Shown here piece by piece: positions 56,830 to 64,000 of a stretch of 64,000 nucleotides of DNA (position 1 is the first letter of the stretch; each line of letters begins with the position of its first letter). Made by a program: the position numbers and the translations under genes. The DNA comes from Erythrobacteraceae bacterium (GTDB taxonomy: Bacteria; Pseudomonadota; Alphaproteobacteria; Sphingomonadales; Sphingomonadaceae): positions 124,001 to 188,000 of the forward strand of contig JAHEAX010000001.1 of assembly GCA_024642525.1 (NCBI GenBank). Reading direction: 5' to 3'. Below the pieces are notes generated by a model. That model saw nothing but the letters and a program-made list of their open reading frames with translations, was not told the DNA's origin and made no database searches.

Positions 56830-57555
56830 TTACCCGCAGGAATTGGGCACGCCGTCGGTTTCTGCAGGATAGGGACCGGGGCCGCTGGCTTCTGCGTAAT
56901 TTGCATCGATGGCATAGGCCACCGCCGGTCCCGCAGGGGGCAGGGTGGACTGCCAATAGAATGTGACAGGTTCAGCCTGTTCCCACTGGTCCCCGCCGTC
57001 ACCCGCGCTGACGGTCCACACCAGTGCGCGGTCCTTGCAGGTGATGATGACGTCCGCCTTGGGGCCGATGGCCGACATGACTTCTGCCTTGGAATAGCCG
57101 GCCTTACCGGTGAAACCATGGGCAGGGCGCAGCATCTTGAACGCTGTGGCGCGTTCCACATCGGATGCGGCATTGCCTGCACCGCTGCCGCTGTCGGCAC
57201 TGTTATCTGCGCCTGGGTAAACGACATGGACATAGGTATAGACTGTGCCCTCGGGCGCGGTCTTGGGGTCGCATGGGTCCATGCCCGCAGGGCAGGCAAC
57301 GTAGGAACGTATGTCTGCAAAATTGCCCTCAGGATTGGCTAGTGCGCCTTCCACTTCCGGCCCTTGCGAACCGACGATTTTCGCGCCCAGCTTCAGATCC
57401 ATGAAATCGCCTGCATCCAGTGCAGCAGCCATGGCATCGGCTTCGCTCTGGCTCGCCGCGGCGTTCAGGTCGGTCACATCACTTTCCGGTTCCTGCGAAC
57501 AAGCGGCAAGCGCTGCTGCGGCACACAGGGTGATGAACGGGATGGATTTCTTCAT
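56830..57555 (-). CDS. Lipoprotein of unknown function
   Basis: The 241-residue protein has a lipoprotein signal with lipobox LAAC (Cys19), then an acidic, Ser/Ala-rich start and a domain with paired cysteines (VACPAGMDPCDP; IITCKDRALVW; PNSCG) that could form disulfides in the periplasm. I do not recognise the family. The start overlaps the YqeY-like stop by 4 nt (ATGA), so it is co-translated. It sits between yqeY and dnaG. Confidence 0.8.
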   Translation of the reverse strand: MKKSIPFITLCAAAALAACSQEPESDVTDLNAAASQSEADAMAAALDAGDFMDLKLGAKIVGSQGPEVEGALANPEGNFADIRSYVACPAGMDPCDPKTAPEGTVYTYVHVVYPGADNSADSGSGAGNAASDVERATAFKMLRPAHGFTGKAGYSKAEVMSAIGPKADVIITCKDRALVWTVSAGDGGDQWEQAEPVTFYWQSTLPPAGPAVAYAIDANYAEASGPGPYPAETDGVPNSCG

Positions 57556-58004
57556 GCAAGGCTCTCCTTCACCAGGGCGCTGGCCCTGCTCATATCCAGT
57601 TCAGCGCCGTGGCGGGCCTTAAGTTCCGCCATAACTTTGCCCATATCCTTAACAGAAGTGGCCCCGACATCGCTTTTGATGATCTCGATCGCGGCGCGGG
57701 TTTCATCCTCGCCCAGCTGTTTGGGCAAAAATTCCTCGATTACCGCCAGTTCGGACTTTTCCTGCTCGGCCAGTTCGGTGCGGCCGCCATCTTCATACAT
57801 GGTTATTGATTCGCGCCGTTGCTTGCCCATTTTCTGCAATGTTTCGATCACCATTGCATCATCATCGCCGCCACCTTTGCCGGTGCGCAGTTCGATATCA
57901 CGGTCCTTGACCTTGGCCAGAATCAGCCGCAGCGCAGCAACACGCGGTTTGTCACCGGCCTTCATGGCCAGAATCTGTTCGGCTTTGATGGTATCGCGAA
58001 GCAT
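57552..58004 (-). CDS. GatB/YqeY domain protein
   Basis: The 150-residue all-helical protein has the YqeY pattern: AEQILAMKAGDKPRVAALRLI, YEDGGRTELAEQEKSEL, VIEEFLPKQLGEDE and the C-terminal MGKVMAELKARHGAELDMSRAS. The domain is shared with GatB, where it binds tRNA; the role of YqeY alone is not established. The ATG at 58004 with AGGA upstream is preferred to the frame start at 58037. It leads yqeY-lipoprotein-dnaG-rpoD and is divergent from carA. Confidence 0.92.
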   Translation of the reverse strand: MLRDTIKAEQILAMKAGDKPRVAALRLILAKVKDRDIELRTGKGGGDDDAMVIETLQKMGKQRRESITMYEDGGRTELAEQEKSELAVIEEFLPKQLGEDETRAAIEIIKSDVGATSVKDMGKVMAELKARHGAELDMSRASALVKESLA

Positions 58005-58084
58005 TGATGGTGTTCCTGTGGATGGATTGGGTGGCATCAGCCTGAATAATGCCCATCTATATCATGAAAGTTGCAGGCGATAGC

Positions 58085-58113
58085 TTGACGCAGCGCCATG
58101 TCCACTTTAGCGG
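58085..58113 (+). promoter_or_regulatory. Candidate sigma-70 promoter of carA
   Basis: TTGACG (58085-58090) and TAGCGG (58108-58113) are separated by 17 bp, about 50 nt before the carA ATG. The -35 is good and the -10 is weak. Confidence 0.35.
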
Positions 58114-58161
58114 CTAGGTCTTAGCGACATCGCCGGAAACCCTTTACTCGGAGCGCCCCCT

Positions 58162-59331
58162 ATGGCCGACCCCGCCTCTTCGTCTGCGCAGCCAAAAGGC
58201 GCAACCGGAGTCCTCGTTCTGGCGGATGGGACCGTGGTGTGGGGCAAAGGCTTCGGCGCGGTCGGCAGCGCCGTTGGCGAAGTATGCTTCAATACCGCCA
58301 TGACCGGTTATCAGGAAGTGATGACCGACCCCAGCTACGCCGCGCAGATAGTGACCTTCACGTTCCCGCATATCGGCAATGTCGGCGCCAATGACGAAGA
58401 TTTCGAAAGCGTGGTCGAAGGCGCAGTCGGCTGCATCGTGCGCGAGGAAGTGACCCCGCACAGCAATTTCCGCGCCCAGCAGGAATTTGCCGATTGGCTG
58501 GCGGCCCATGACAAGATCGGCCTGTCTGGGGTGGATACCCGCGCGCTTACCCGCCGCATCCGCCTGTCTGGCGCGCCCAATGCGGTTATCGCCCATGCGC
58601 CAGATGGCAAGTTTGACCTTCACGCTCTCAAGGCCCGCGCCCGCGAATGGGCAGGGCTGGAAGGCATGGACCTGGCCCAGCGCGTCAGCCGCGAGAAATC
58701 GCAGGACTGGGTTGGCGGATCATGGGAACTGGGCAACGGCTACGGCGATGCAGACAACAGCGAAAAGCCGCATGTGGTCGCAATCGATTACGGGTCCAAG
58801 GACAACATCTTCCGCAATTTGGTGAAGGCCGGCGCACGGGTCACGGTTGTGCCAGCGCGCACCAGCCTCAACGATATCATGGCGCACCAGCCTGATGGTG
58901 TGTTTCTCAGCAACGGGCCGGGCGATCCGGCGGCAACTGGCGCTTATGCCGTCCCTGTCATCAAGGCGCTGCTGGACAAGGATGTGCCGCTGTTCGGCAT
59001 CTGCCTTGGCCACCAGATGCTGGCACTGGCAACCGGAGCGAAGACAGTAAAGATGCACCAGGGCCACCGCGGCGCCAACCATCCGGTGAAACGTCTGGAA
59101 GATGGGGTGGTTGAGATCACCAGCATGAACCACGGCTTTGCGGTGGATGGTGACACTCTGCCAGACAGCGTTGAGGAAACGCACATATCCCTTTTCGACG
59201 GTTCAAACTGCGGCATCGCAGTGAAGGGCAAGCAGGCCTTCGGGGTGCAATACCACCCTGAAGCAAGCCCCGGCCCGCAGGACAGCTTCTACCTGTTCGA
59301 ACGGTTCGTGGGGATGTTGGGAGATAATTGA
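58162..59331 (+). CDS. carA: CarA, carbamoyl-phosphate synthase small (glutaminase) subunit
   Basis: The 389-residue protein has the N-terminal CPSase small-chain domain (GVLVLADGTVVWGKGFG, TGYQEVMTDPSYAAQIVTFT) and a class I glutamine amidotransferase domain with the nucleophile elbow FGICLGHQML and the late histidine/glutamate QYHPEAS. It releases ammonia from glutamine for CarB. Its stop TGA overlaps the start of a 15-codon mini-ORF that leads to carB. Confidence 0.97.
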   Translation: MADPASSSAQPKGATGVLVLADGTVVWGKGFGAVGSAVGEVCFNTAMTGYQEVMTDPSYAAQIVTFTFPHIGNVGANDEDFESVVEGAVGCIVREEVTPHSNFRAQQEFADWLAAHDKIGLSGVDTRALTRRIRLSGAPNAVIAHAPDGKFDLHALKARAREWAGLEGMDLAQRVSREKSQDWVGGSWELGNGYGDADNSEKPHVVAIDYGSKDNIFRNLVKAGARVTVVPARTSLNDIMAHQPDGVFLSNGPGDPAATGAYAVPVIKALLDKDVPLFGICLGHQMLALATGAKTVKMHQGHRGANHPVKRLEDGVVEITSMNHGFAVDGDTLPDSVEETHISLFDGSNCGIAVKGKQAFGVQYHPEASPGPQDSFYLFERFVGMLGDN

Positions 59332-59378
59332 TGGCTACCATTAGCACGCTGATCACACTCGGGAAAAAGCACTTCTAA
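59331..59378 (+). CDS. 15-codon bridging mini-ORF between carA and carB
   Basis: The mini-[18 protein letters not shown] begins in a TGATG overlap with the carA stop and ends in a TAATG overlap with the carB start, filling the gap exactly. GGGAG (59319-59323) lies 7 nt before its ATG, a good ribosome binding site, whereas carB itself has no well-placed one. The likely purpose is translational coupling that keeps CarA and CarB in balance. Whether the peptide itself has a role is unknown. Confidence 0.45.
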   Translation: MATISTLITLGKKHF

Positions 59379-62300
59379 TGCCCAAACGTACTGACATCTC
59401 CTCAATCCTCGTAATCGGCGCTGGTCCTATCGTGATCGGCCAGGCGTGCGAGTTTGATTATTCCGGCACGCAGGCGATCAAGGCGTTGAAGGAGGAGGGC
59501 TACCGTGTGGTCCTCGTCAATTCCAACCCGGCCACGATCATGACCGACCCCGATATGGCCGATGCGACCTATATCGAGCCGATTACGCCGGAAGTTGTCG
59601 CCAAGATCATCGAGAAGGAACGGCCTGACGCGGTGCTGCCCACCATGGGCGGGCAGACGGCGCTGAATTGTGCCTTGTCGCTGGAACGAATGGGCGTGCT
59701 CGAAAAGTTCGGCGTAACCATGATCGGCGCGGATGCAGAAGCGATCGACAAGGCGGAAGACCGCCAGAAATTCCGCGAGGCGATGGACAAGATCGGCCTC
59801 GAAAGTGCGCGCAGCGGCATTGCCCACAGTATCGATGATGCGTTGAAGGTTCTCGAAACCACCAAGCTGCCTGCTATCATCCGCCCCAGCTTTACGCTTG
59901 GCGGAACGGGCGGCGGCATTGCCTATAACAAGGCGGAATTCGAACGGATCGTCCGCGAAGGGCTGGACGCATCGCCCACCACCGAAGTGCTGATCGAGGA
60001 ATCGCTGCTTGGGTGGAAAGAATTCGAGATGGAAGTCGTCCGCGACAAGGCGGATAATTGCATCATCATCTGTTCCATCGAAAACGTTGACCCTATGGGC
60101 GTGCACACAGGTGACAGCATCACCGTTGCCCCGGCATTGACGCTGACGGACAAGGAATATCAGATCATGCGGTCCGCCAGCATTGCAGTGCTGCGTGAAA
60201 TCGGCGTGGAAACGGGCGGCTCCAACGTGCAGTTCGCGGTCAATCCGGCCGATGGCCGGTTGATCGTCATTGAAATGAACCCGCGCGTGTCGCGCTCCTC
60301 CGCGCTGGCATCCAAGGCCACCGGCTTCCCCATCGCGCGCGTCGCGGCCAAGCTGGCCGTTGGCTATACGCTGGATGAAATTTCCAACGAAATCACCGGC
60401 GCGACCCCGGCCAGTTTTGAACCGACCATCGATTATGTGGTCACCAAAATTCCCCGCTTTGCCTTTGAAAAGTTCAAGGGCACGGAAAACAACCTTTCCA
60501 CCGCGATGAAGTCCGTTGGCGAAGTGATGGCGATTGGCCGAAGCTTCGCAGAATCCATGCAAAAGGCGCTGCGCGGTCTGGAAACGGGGCTGGACGGGTT
60601 CAACCGCATGGTCGAACTGGAAGGCGTCAGCCGCGAAGTGCTGACCGCGGCGCTGGCCAAGCGCACACCTGACCGTATCCTGCAGGTTGCACAGGCATTC
60701 CGCGAAGGAATGTCGGTGGAAGATGTCCACGCGATAACTTTTTATGATCCGTGGTTCCTGCGCCAGATCGAGGCGATCATTGCGGCTGAAAAAGAAATTT
60801 CAGCAAACGGTCTGCCCAATGATGCGGCAGCATTGCGCAGGCTGAAAGCCATGGGCTTTTCCGACAAGCGCCTGGCCACACTGGCCGTTCGGTCAGTCGG
60901 CGTTGCAGGAGGGCTGGGCGAGACACAGGCCCGCCGTTCGGGCCTGCTGCACGATGCCTTGCGCGCCATGGCTGGTGCCACTTCGGAAGAAGAAGTGCGC
61001 AAACTGCGCCAGAAGCTGGGTGTGCATCCGGTGTTCAAGCGGATCGACAGCTGCGCTGCCGAATTCGAAGCCATCACGCCCTATATGTATTCGACCTACG
61101 AAGCCCCCAGCTTTGGCGCGCCGGAGAACGAGGCATGGCCATCTGACCGGCGCAAGATCGTCATCCTTGGCGGCGGGCCGAACAGGATCGGGCAGGGCAT
61201 CGAGTTTGACTATTGCTGCTGCCACGCCTGCTTCGCGCTGGAAGAAGCCGGCTATGAAACCATCATGATCAACTGCAACCCCGAAACGGTTTCAACCGAT
61301 TATGACACGTCTGACCGCCTGTATTTCGAACCGCTGACAGCTGAAGATGTGCTGGAAATCTTGCGCGTCGAACAATCGACGGGCGAACTGGTGGGTGTGA
61401 TCGTGCAATTTGGTGGCCAGACCCCGCTGAAACTGGCGCAGGCGCTGGAAGATGAAGGCATCCCCATCCTCGGCACCAGCCCGGATGCAATCGACCTTGC
61501 CGAAGACCGTGAGCGCTTTGCCAAGCTGGTCCACAAGCTGAAGCTGAAACAGCCGAAAAACGGTATTGCCCGCAGCCGTGATGAAGCCGCCGCAGTCGCC
61601 AACACCATCGGCTATCCAGTGCTGCTGCGCCCGTCTTATGTGCTGGGCGGCCGCGCCATGGAAATCGTCGATAGCGAAGCACAGCTCGATAATTACATCG
61701 CCACTGCCGTGAACGTTTCCGGCGATAGCCCGGTGCTGATCGACCAGTATCTGCGCGATGCGATAGAATGTGATGTCGATGCATTATGCGATGGCGCACA
61801 GGTCGAAGTGGCCGGCGTCATGCAGCATATCGAGGAAGCCGGCGTTCATTCCGGCGACAGCGCCTGCACTTTGCCGCCCTACAGCCTGCCGCCTGAAATC
61901 GTGGCGGAGATGGAACGTCAGGCCAAGGAACTGGCAATTGCTCTTAATGTCGTGGGTCTGATGAACATCCAGTTCGCGGTGAAGGATGGCGAGGTTTATC
62001 TAATCGAAGTGAACCCGCGCGCAAGCCGCACCGTCCCATTTGTGGCCAAGGCCATAGGCCAGCCAGTGGCGAAAATTGCCGCCAGGGTGATGGCAGGCGA
62101 GAAGCTCGACACATTTCCTGCTTTCAAGCGCGACCTTGATTACATGGCGATCAAGGAAGCTGTGTTCCCGTTCAACAAATTCCCCGGTTCCGACCCGGTC
62201 CTGACACCGGAAATGAAATCAACCGGCGAAGTGATGGGCATCGATGCCGATTTCGCGACTGCGTTCTATAAGTCGCAGCTCGGTGCGGGTGTCACCTTGC

Positions 62301-62701
62301 CGGAAACGGGCGTTCTGTTTGTTTCGGTAAAGGATAGCGACAAGCCGGTGATCGTGCCTGCAATCGCAATGCTGATTGAACATGGCTTCAAGGTCATCGC
62401 CACCGGCGGCACCCAGACCTATCTCACCGAGCAGGGCCTTGCCGTTGAACGGGTGAAGAAGGTAGCTGAAGGCCAGCCCCATATCGTGGACAAGATGATC
62501 GATGGCGAAGTCGATCTGGTGTTCAATACGACCGAGGGTTGGCAGAGCCACATTGACAGCAAATCCATCCGGGCATCGGCATTGGAAAAGCGGATTCCCT
62601 ATTACACCACGGCCGCTGCATCACTTGCCGCAGCGCAGGCAATCGTGGCGGTAAAGGCCAGCCAGCTTGAAGTTCGGTCGTTGCAAGACTATTATAGCTG
62701 A
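59378..62701 (+). CDS. carB: CarB, carbamoyl-phosphate synthase large subunit
   Basis: The 1107-residue protein has two ATP-grasp halves, each with its preATP-grasp part ([20 protein letters not shown], then [20 protein letters not shown]), matching motifs [16 protein letters not shown] and [14 protein letters not shown], and the C-terminal MGS-like allosteric domain (~residues 960-1080). It makes carbamoyl phosphate for pyrimidine and arginine synthesis. It probably relies on coupling through the mini-ORF for initiation. Confidence 0.98.
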   Translation: MPKRTDISSILVIGAGPIVIGQACEFDYSGTQAIKALKEEGYRVVLVNSNPATIMTDPDMADATYIEPITPEVVAKIIEKERPDAVLPTMGGQTALNCALSLERMGVLEKFGVTMIGADAEAIDKAEDRQKFREAMDKIGLESARSGIAHSIDDALKVLETTKLPAIIRPSFTLGGTGGGIAYNKAEFERIVREGLDASPTTEVLIEESLLGWKEFEMEVVRDKADNCIIICSIENVDPMGVHTGDSITVAPALTLTDKEYQIMRSASIAVLREIGVETGGSNVQFAVNPADGRLIVIEMNPRVSRSSALASKATGFPIARVAAKLAVGYTLDEISNEITGATPASFEPTIDYVVTKIPRFAFEKFKGTENNLSTAMKSVGEVMAIGRSFAESMQKALRGLETGLDGFNRMVELEGVSREVLTAALAKRTPDRILQVAQAFREGMSVEDVHAITFYDPWFLRQIEAIIAAEKEISANGLPNDAAALRRLKAMGFSDKRLATLAVRSVGVAGGLGETQARRSGLLHDALRAMAGATSEEEVRKLRQKLGVHPVFKRIDSCAAEFEAITPYMYSTYEAPSFGAPENEAWPSDRRKIVILGGGPNRIGQGIEFDYCCCHACFALEEAGYETIMINCNPETVSTDYDTSDRLYFEPLTAEDVLEILRVEQSTGELVGVIVQFGGQTPLKLAQALEDEGIPILGTSPDAIDLAEDRERFAKLVHKLKLKQPKNGIARSRDEAAAVANTIGYPVLLRPSYVLGGRAMEIVDSEAQLDNYIATAVNVSGDSPVLIDQYLRDAIECDVDALCDGAQVEVAGVMQHIEEAGVHSGDSACTLPPYSLPPEIVAEMERQAKELAIALNVVGLMNIQFAVKDGEVYLIEVNPRASRTVPFVAKAIGQPVAKIAARVMAGEKLDTFPAFKRDLDYMAIKEAVFPFNKFPGSDPVLTPEMKSTGEVMGIDADFATAFYKSQLGAGVTLPETGVLFVSVKDSDKPVIVPAIAMLIEHGFKVIATGGTQTYLTEQGLAVERVKKVAEGQPHIVDKMIDGEVDLVFNTTEGWQSHIDSKSIRASALEKRIPYYTTAAASLAAAQAIVAVKASQLEVRSLQDYYS

Positions 62702-62810
62702 AACAACCGCGTCTTTTCTCGACATTCTGATGTTACTCAACCGCCTCTAGTGAAGCGGTGCGGCATCGAATTGTCAGAATTGGCGCCCTGATAATGAAAT
62801 GAGGGTACCG

Positions 62811-63278
62811 ATGGATAAAGTTCCGATGCTTGCGGAAGGCTATGAGCGGCTGACGGCCGATCTCAAAGTCTTGCGCGCGGAACGTCCGAAGATTGTGGAC
62901 GCGATTGAAGAAGCGCGTGCCCATGGCGATCTTTCGGAAAACGCCGAATATCACGCCGCCAAGGAACGCCAGGGCCAGGTAGAAGCGCAGATAGCCGATA
63001 TCGAGGACAAGGTTTCACGCGCGCAGATCATCGATCCCACGACGCTTTCGGGGGACCGCATCATCTTTGGTGCGACTGTCACCCTGCTCGACGAAAACGA
63101 CAAGCCGATCAAATACCAGATTGTTGGCCAGACAGAAGCGGATGCCAAGAAAGGCCGGATTTCCTATAATTCGCCGCTGGCAAAGGCGCTGATCGGCAAG
63201 AATGTCGATGACGAAATCGAAGTGTCGGTTCCATCAGGCGACAAGTTCTATCTTGTCCAGAAAATCGAATTCATCTGA
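62811..63278 (+). CDS. greA: GreA, transcript cleavage/elongation factor
   Basis: The 155-residue protein has the N-terminal coiled coil ([19 protein letters not shown], acidic tip [15 protein letters not shown]) and the C-terminal FKBP-like domain ([19 protein letters not shown]). It rescues backtracked RNA polymerase. GAGGG lies 5 nt before the ATG at 62811; an ATG four codons earlier (62799) covers that site and is less likely. A GATAAT at 62790-62795 may be a -10 element. Confidence 0.96.
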   Translation: MDKVPMLAEGYERLTADLKVLRAERPKIVDAIEEARAHGDLSENAEYHAAKERQGQVEAQIADIEDKVSRAQIIDPTTLSGDRIIFGATVTLLDENDKPIKYQIVGQTEADAKKGRISYNSPLAKALIGKNVDDEIEVSVPSGDKFYLVQKIEFI

Positions 63279-63284
63279 CCGGAT

Positions 63285-63319
63285 ATCAGGCGAAGCGGCC
63301 AGATGCTGCTTCGCCTGAT
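63285..63319. terminator. Candidate terminator hairpin after greA
   Basis: ATCAGGCGAAGC (63285-63296) and GCTTCGCCTGAT (63308-63319) form a perfect 12-bp stem with an 11-nt loop, followed by TTTCATCTT. The U-tract is poor. It lies between greA and the convergent DUF4170 gene and may serve both. Confidence 0.65.
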
Positions 63320-63330
63320 TTCATCTTGGC

Positions 63331-63570
63331 CTATTTGCCTTCTGCTTCGGGATCGAGCAGCTTGTGCAGATGCACGATGACATATTTCATCTCGGCATCG
63401 TCAACTGTGCGCTGCGCCTGTGAACGCCACGCATCGACCGCTTCATCATAGCTTGGATACACGCCCACGACATGGACGCTGTGCGGATCCTGAAATTCCA
63501 GGGTGCGGGGGTCCTTCACCCGGCCGCCCATGACCAGATGGAGCAATTGTTTCGAAGTAGGGTTCGACAT
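63331..63570 (-). CDS. DUF4170-family protein
   Basis: The 79-residue protein matches the DUF4170 length and pattern (LVMGGRVKDPRTLEFQDP, VHVVGVYPSYDEAVDAWRS, MKYVIVHLHKLLDP). The family is small, alphaproteobacterial and of unknown function. AAGG lies 7 nt before the ATG. Confidence 0.88.
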   Translation of the reverse strand: MSNPTSKQLLHLVMGGRVKDPRTLEFQDPHSVHVVGVYPSYDEAVDAWRSQAQRTVDDAEMKYVIVHLHKLLDPEAEGK

Positions 63571-63696
63571 GAAGATACCTTGTTGACCTGGGGAAGCTTT
63601 GCGCGGCCCATAAAGAAATCGGCGCAGCAGGCAAGCCCGCTACGCCGATCATAATCTGCGAATAGAGGCAGCTTTGCCTCGCCTCATTCAATCAAC

Positions 63697-63969
63697 CTAG
63701 TTCATCCGGCCGCGAATATTGCGAAGTGTGCGACTTGCCTTTTTGCCGACCGAACGGCTGAGGATAGTCGCGCTGTCGCTGGCGTTTGATGCACGGAACG
63801 CTGCTTCGCGCTTCAAACCGCGAGCGGTATCGCCCAGCGTATCACCGAAATCTTCAAGCCTGTCCTGCCCGTTGCGTGCTGCCGCGCCAGCACTATCAAG
63901 CAAGCCAGATCCATATGTCATGCCCAGTTCTGCAGCCAGTGCAGCAAGGGAGACTGCCCGCGTGCCCAT
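63697..63969 (-). CDS. Hypothetical protein, probably 5'-truncated by the window edge
   Basis: The 90-residue ORF reads TRAVSLAALAAELGMTYGSG, then ARNGQDRLEDFGDTLGDTARGLKREAAF, and a basic C-terminus (SVGKKASRTLRNIRGRMN). I do not recognise it. The frame stays open upstream of the ATG at 63969 to the right edge (LSRR and further), and no ribosome binding site is visible, so the real start may lie beyond 64000. Lightly supported as a gene by its codon usage and lack of competition. Confidence 0.55.
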   Translation of the reverse strand: MGTRAVSLAALAAELGMTYGSGLLDSAGAAARNGQDRLEDFGDTLGDTARGLKREAAFRASNASDSATILSRSVGKKASRTLRNIRGRMN

Positions 63970-64000
63970 GCGGCGGCTAAGCCTGCGGCCGGGGCCGGGG

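Noticed and set aside
59402-60730. 442-codon open frame on the minus strand
   Set aside because: Reverse shadow of carB.

Overview
This 64 kb window is a chromosomal segment of an alphaproteobacterium, most likely Sphingomonadales and probably Erythrobacteraceae. The support is the protein flavour (Coq4-family protein, DUF4170, type-2 LeuA, a long PstC and a DUF3333-type PstA), the LexA operators of alphaproteobacterial form (GAAC-N7-GAAC), and GC-rich DNA with tightly packed operons. Several genes appear to be translated from leaderless or nearly leaderless messages. I see no rRNA, insertion sequence, prophage or CRISPR array. There is one tRNA gene (Glu, TTC).

Left part (1-13.1 kb): the 5' part of panB, two secondary transporters (an SNF-family sodium symporter and an APC amino-acid permease), a bidirectional terminator and a PNPOx-like protein. 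Then comes the most distinctive block: an SOS mutagenesis and repair island, imuA-imuB-(radical SAM protein)-(DUF4130-UdgX fusion)-dnaE2. Two LexA boxes mark it, one 2 nt upstream of the imuA start and one 2 nt upstream of the radical SAM start. The usual imuA-imuB-dnaE2 mutasome cassette is thus interrupted by an SOS-controlled uracil-DNA-crosslinking/radical-SAM pair that is translationally coupled and nearly abuts dnaE2.

13.2-20.6 kb: the phosphate regulon on the minus strand, phoR-(Pho box)-pstSCAB-phoU-phoB, then tRNA-Glu with a nested inverted repeat at its 3' end. 20.7-28.5 kb: recJ, a flavodoxin-like gene, an unrecognised protein paired with a small AHH/HNH-type putative nuclease, nitronate monooxygenase, an amidohydrolase and leuA. 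leuA is preceded by a 16-codon leucine-rich leader peptide and competing inverted repeats (attenuator). 28.6-35.6 kb: epoxide hydrolase, an I78-like lipoprotein, ilvBN-ilvC, and divergent miaA/serB with only 19 bp between start codons.

35.7-48.3 kb: Coq4-family protein, purL with a coupled nitroreductase, two membrane proteins, xseB-ispA-coaD, cyclophilin, queA, a two-gene ABC exporter, a TauE-like permease, tgt and chorismate mutase. 48.3-63.6 kb: rpsD, an operon rpiB-glyA-orf-nrdR-trmJ, a macromolecular-synthesis operon (yqeY-lipoprotein-dnaG-rpoD), then divergent carA-carB-greA. carA and carB are bridged exactly by a 15-codon mini-ORF with its own ribosome binding site. The right edge holds a DUF4170 gene and an unrecognised ORF that probably continues past the window.

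No gene-free stretch exceeds 300 bases. The longest are 28333-28601 (leu leader) and 23026-23238 (coding-like sequence without a usable start).
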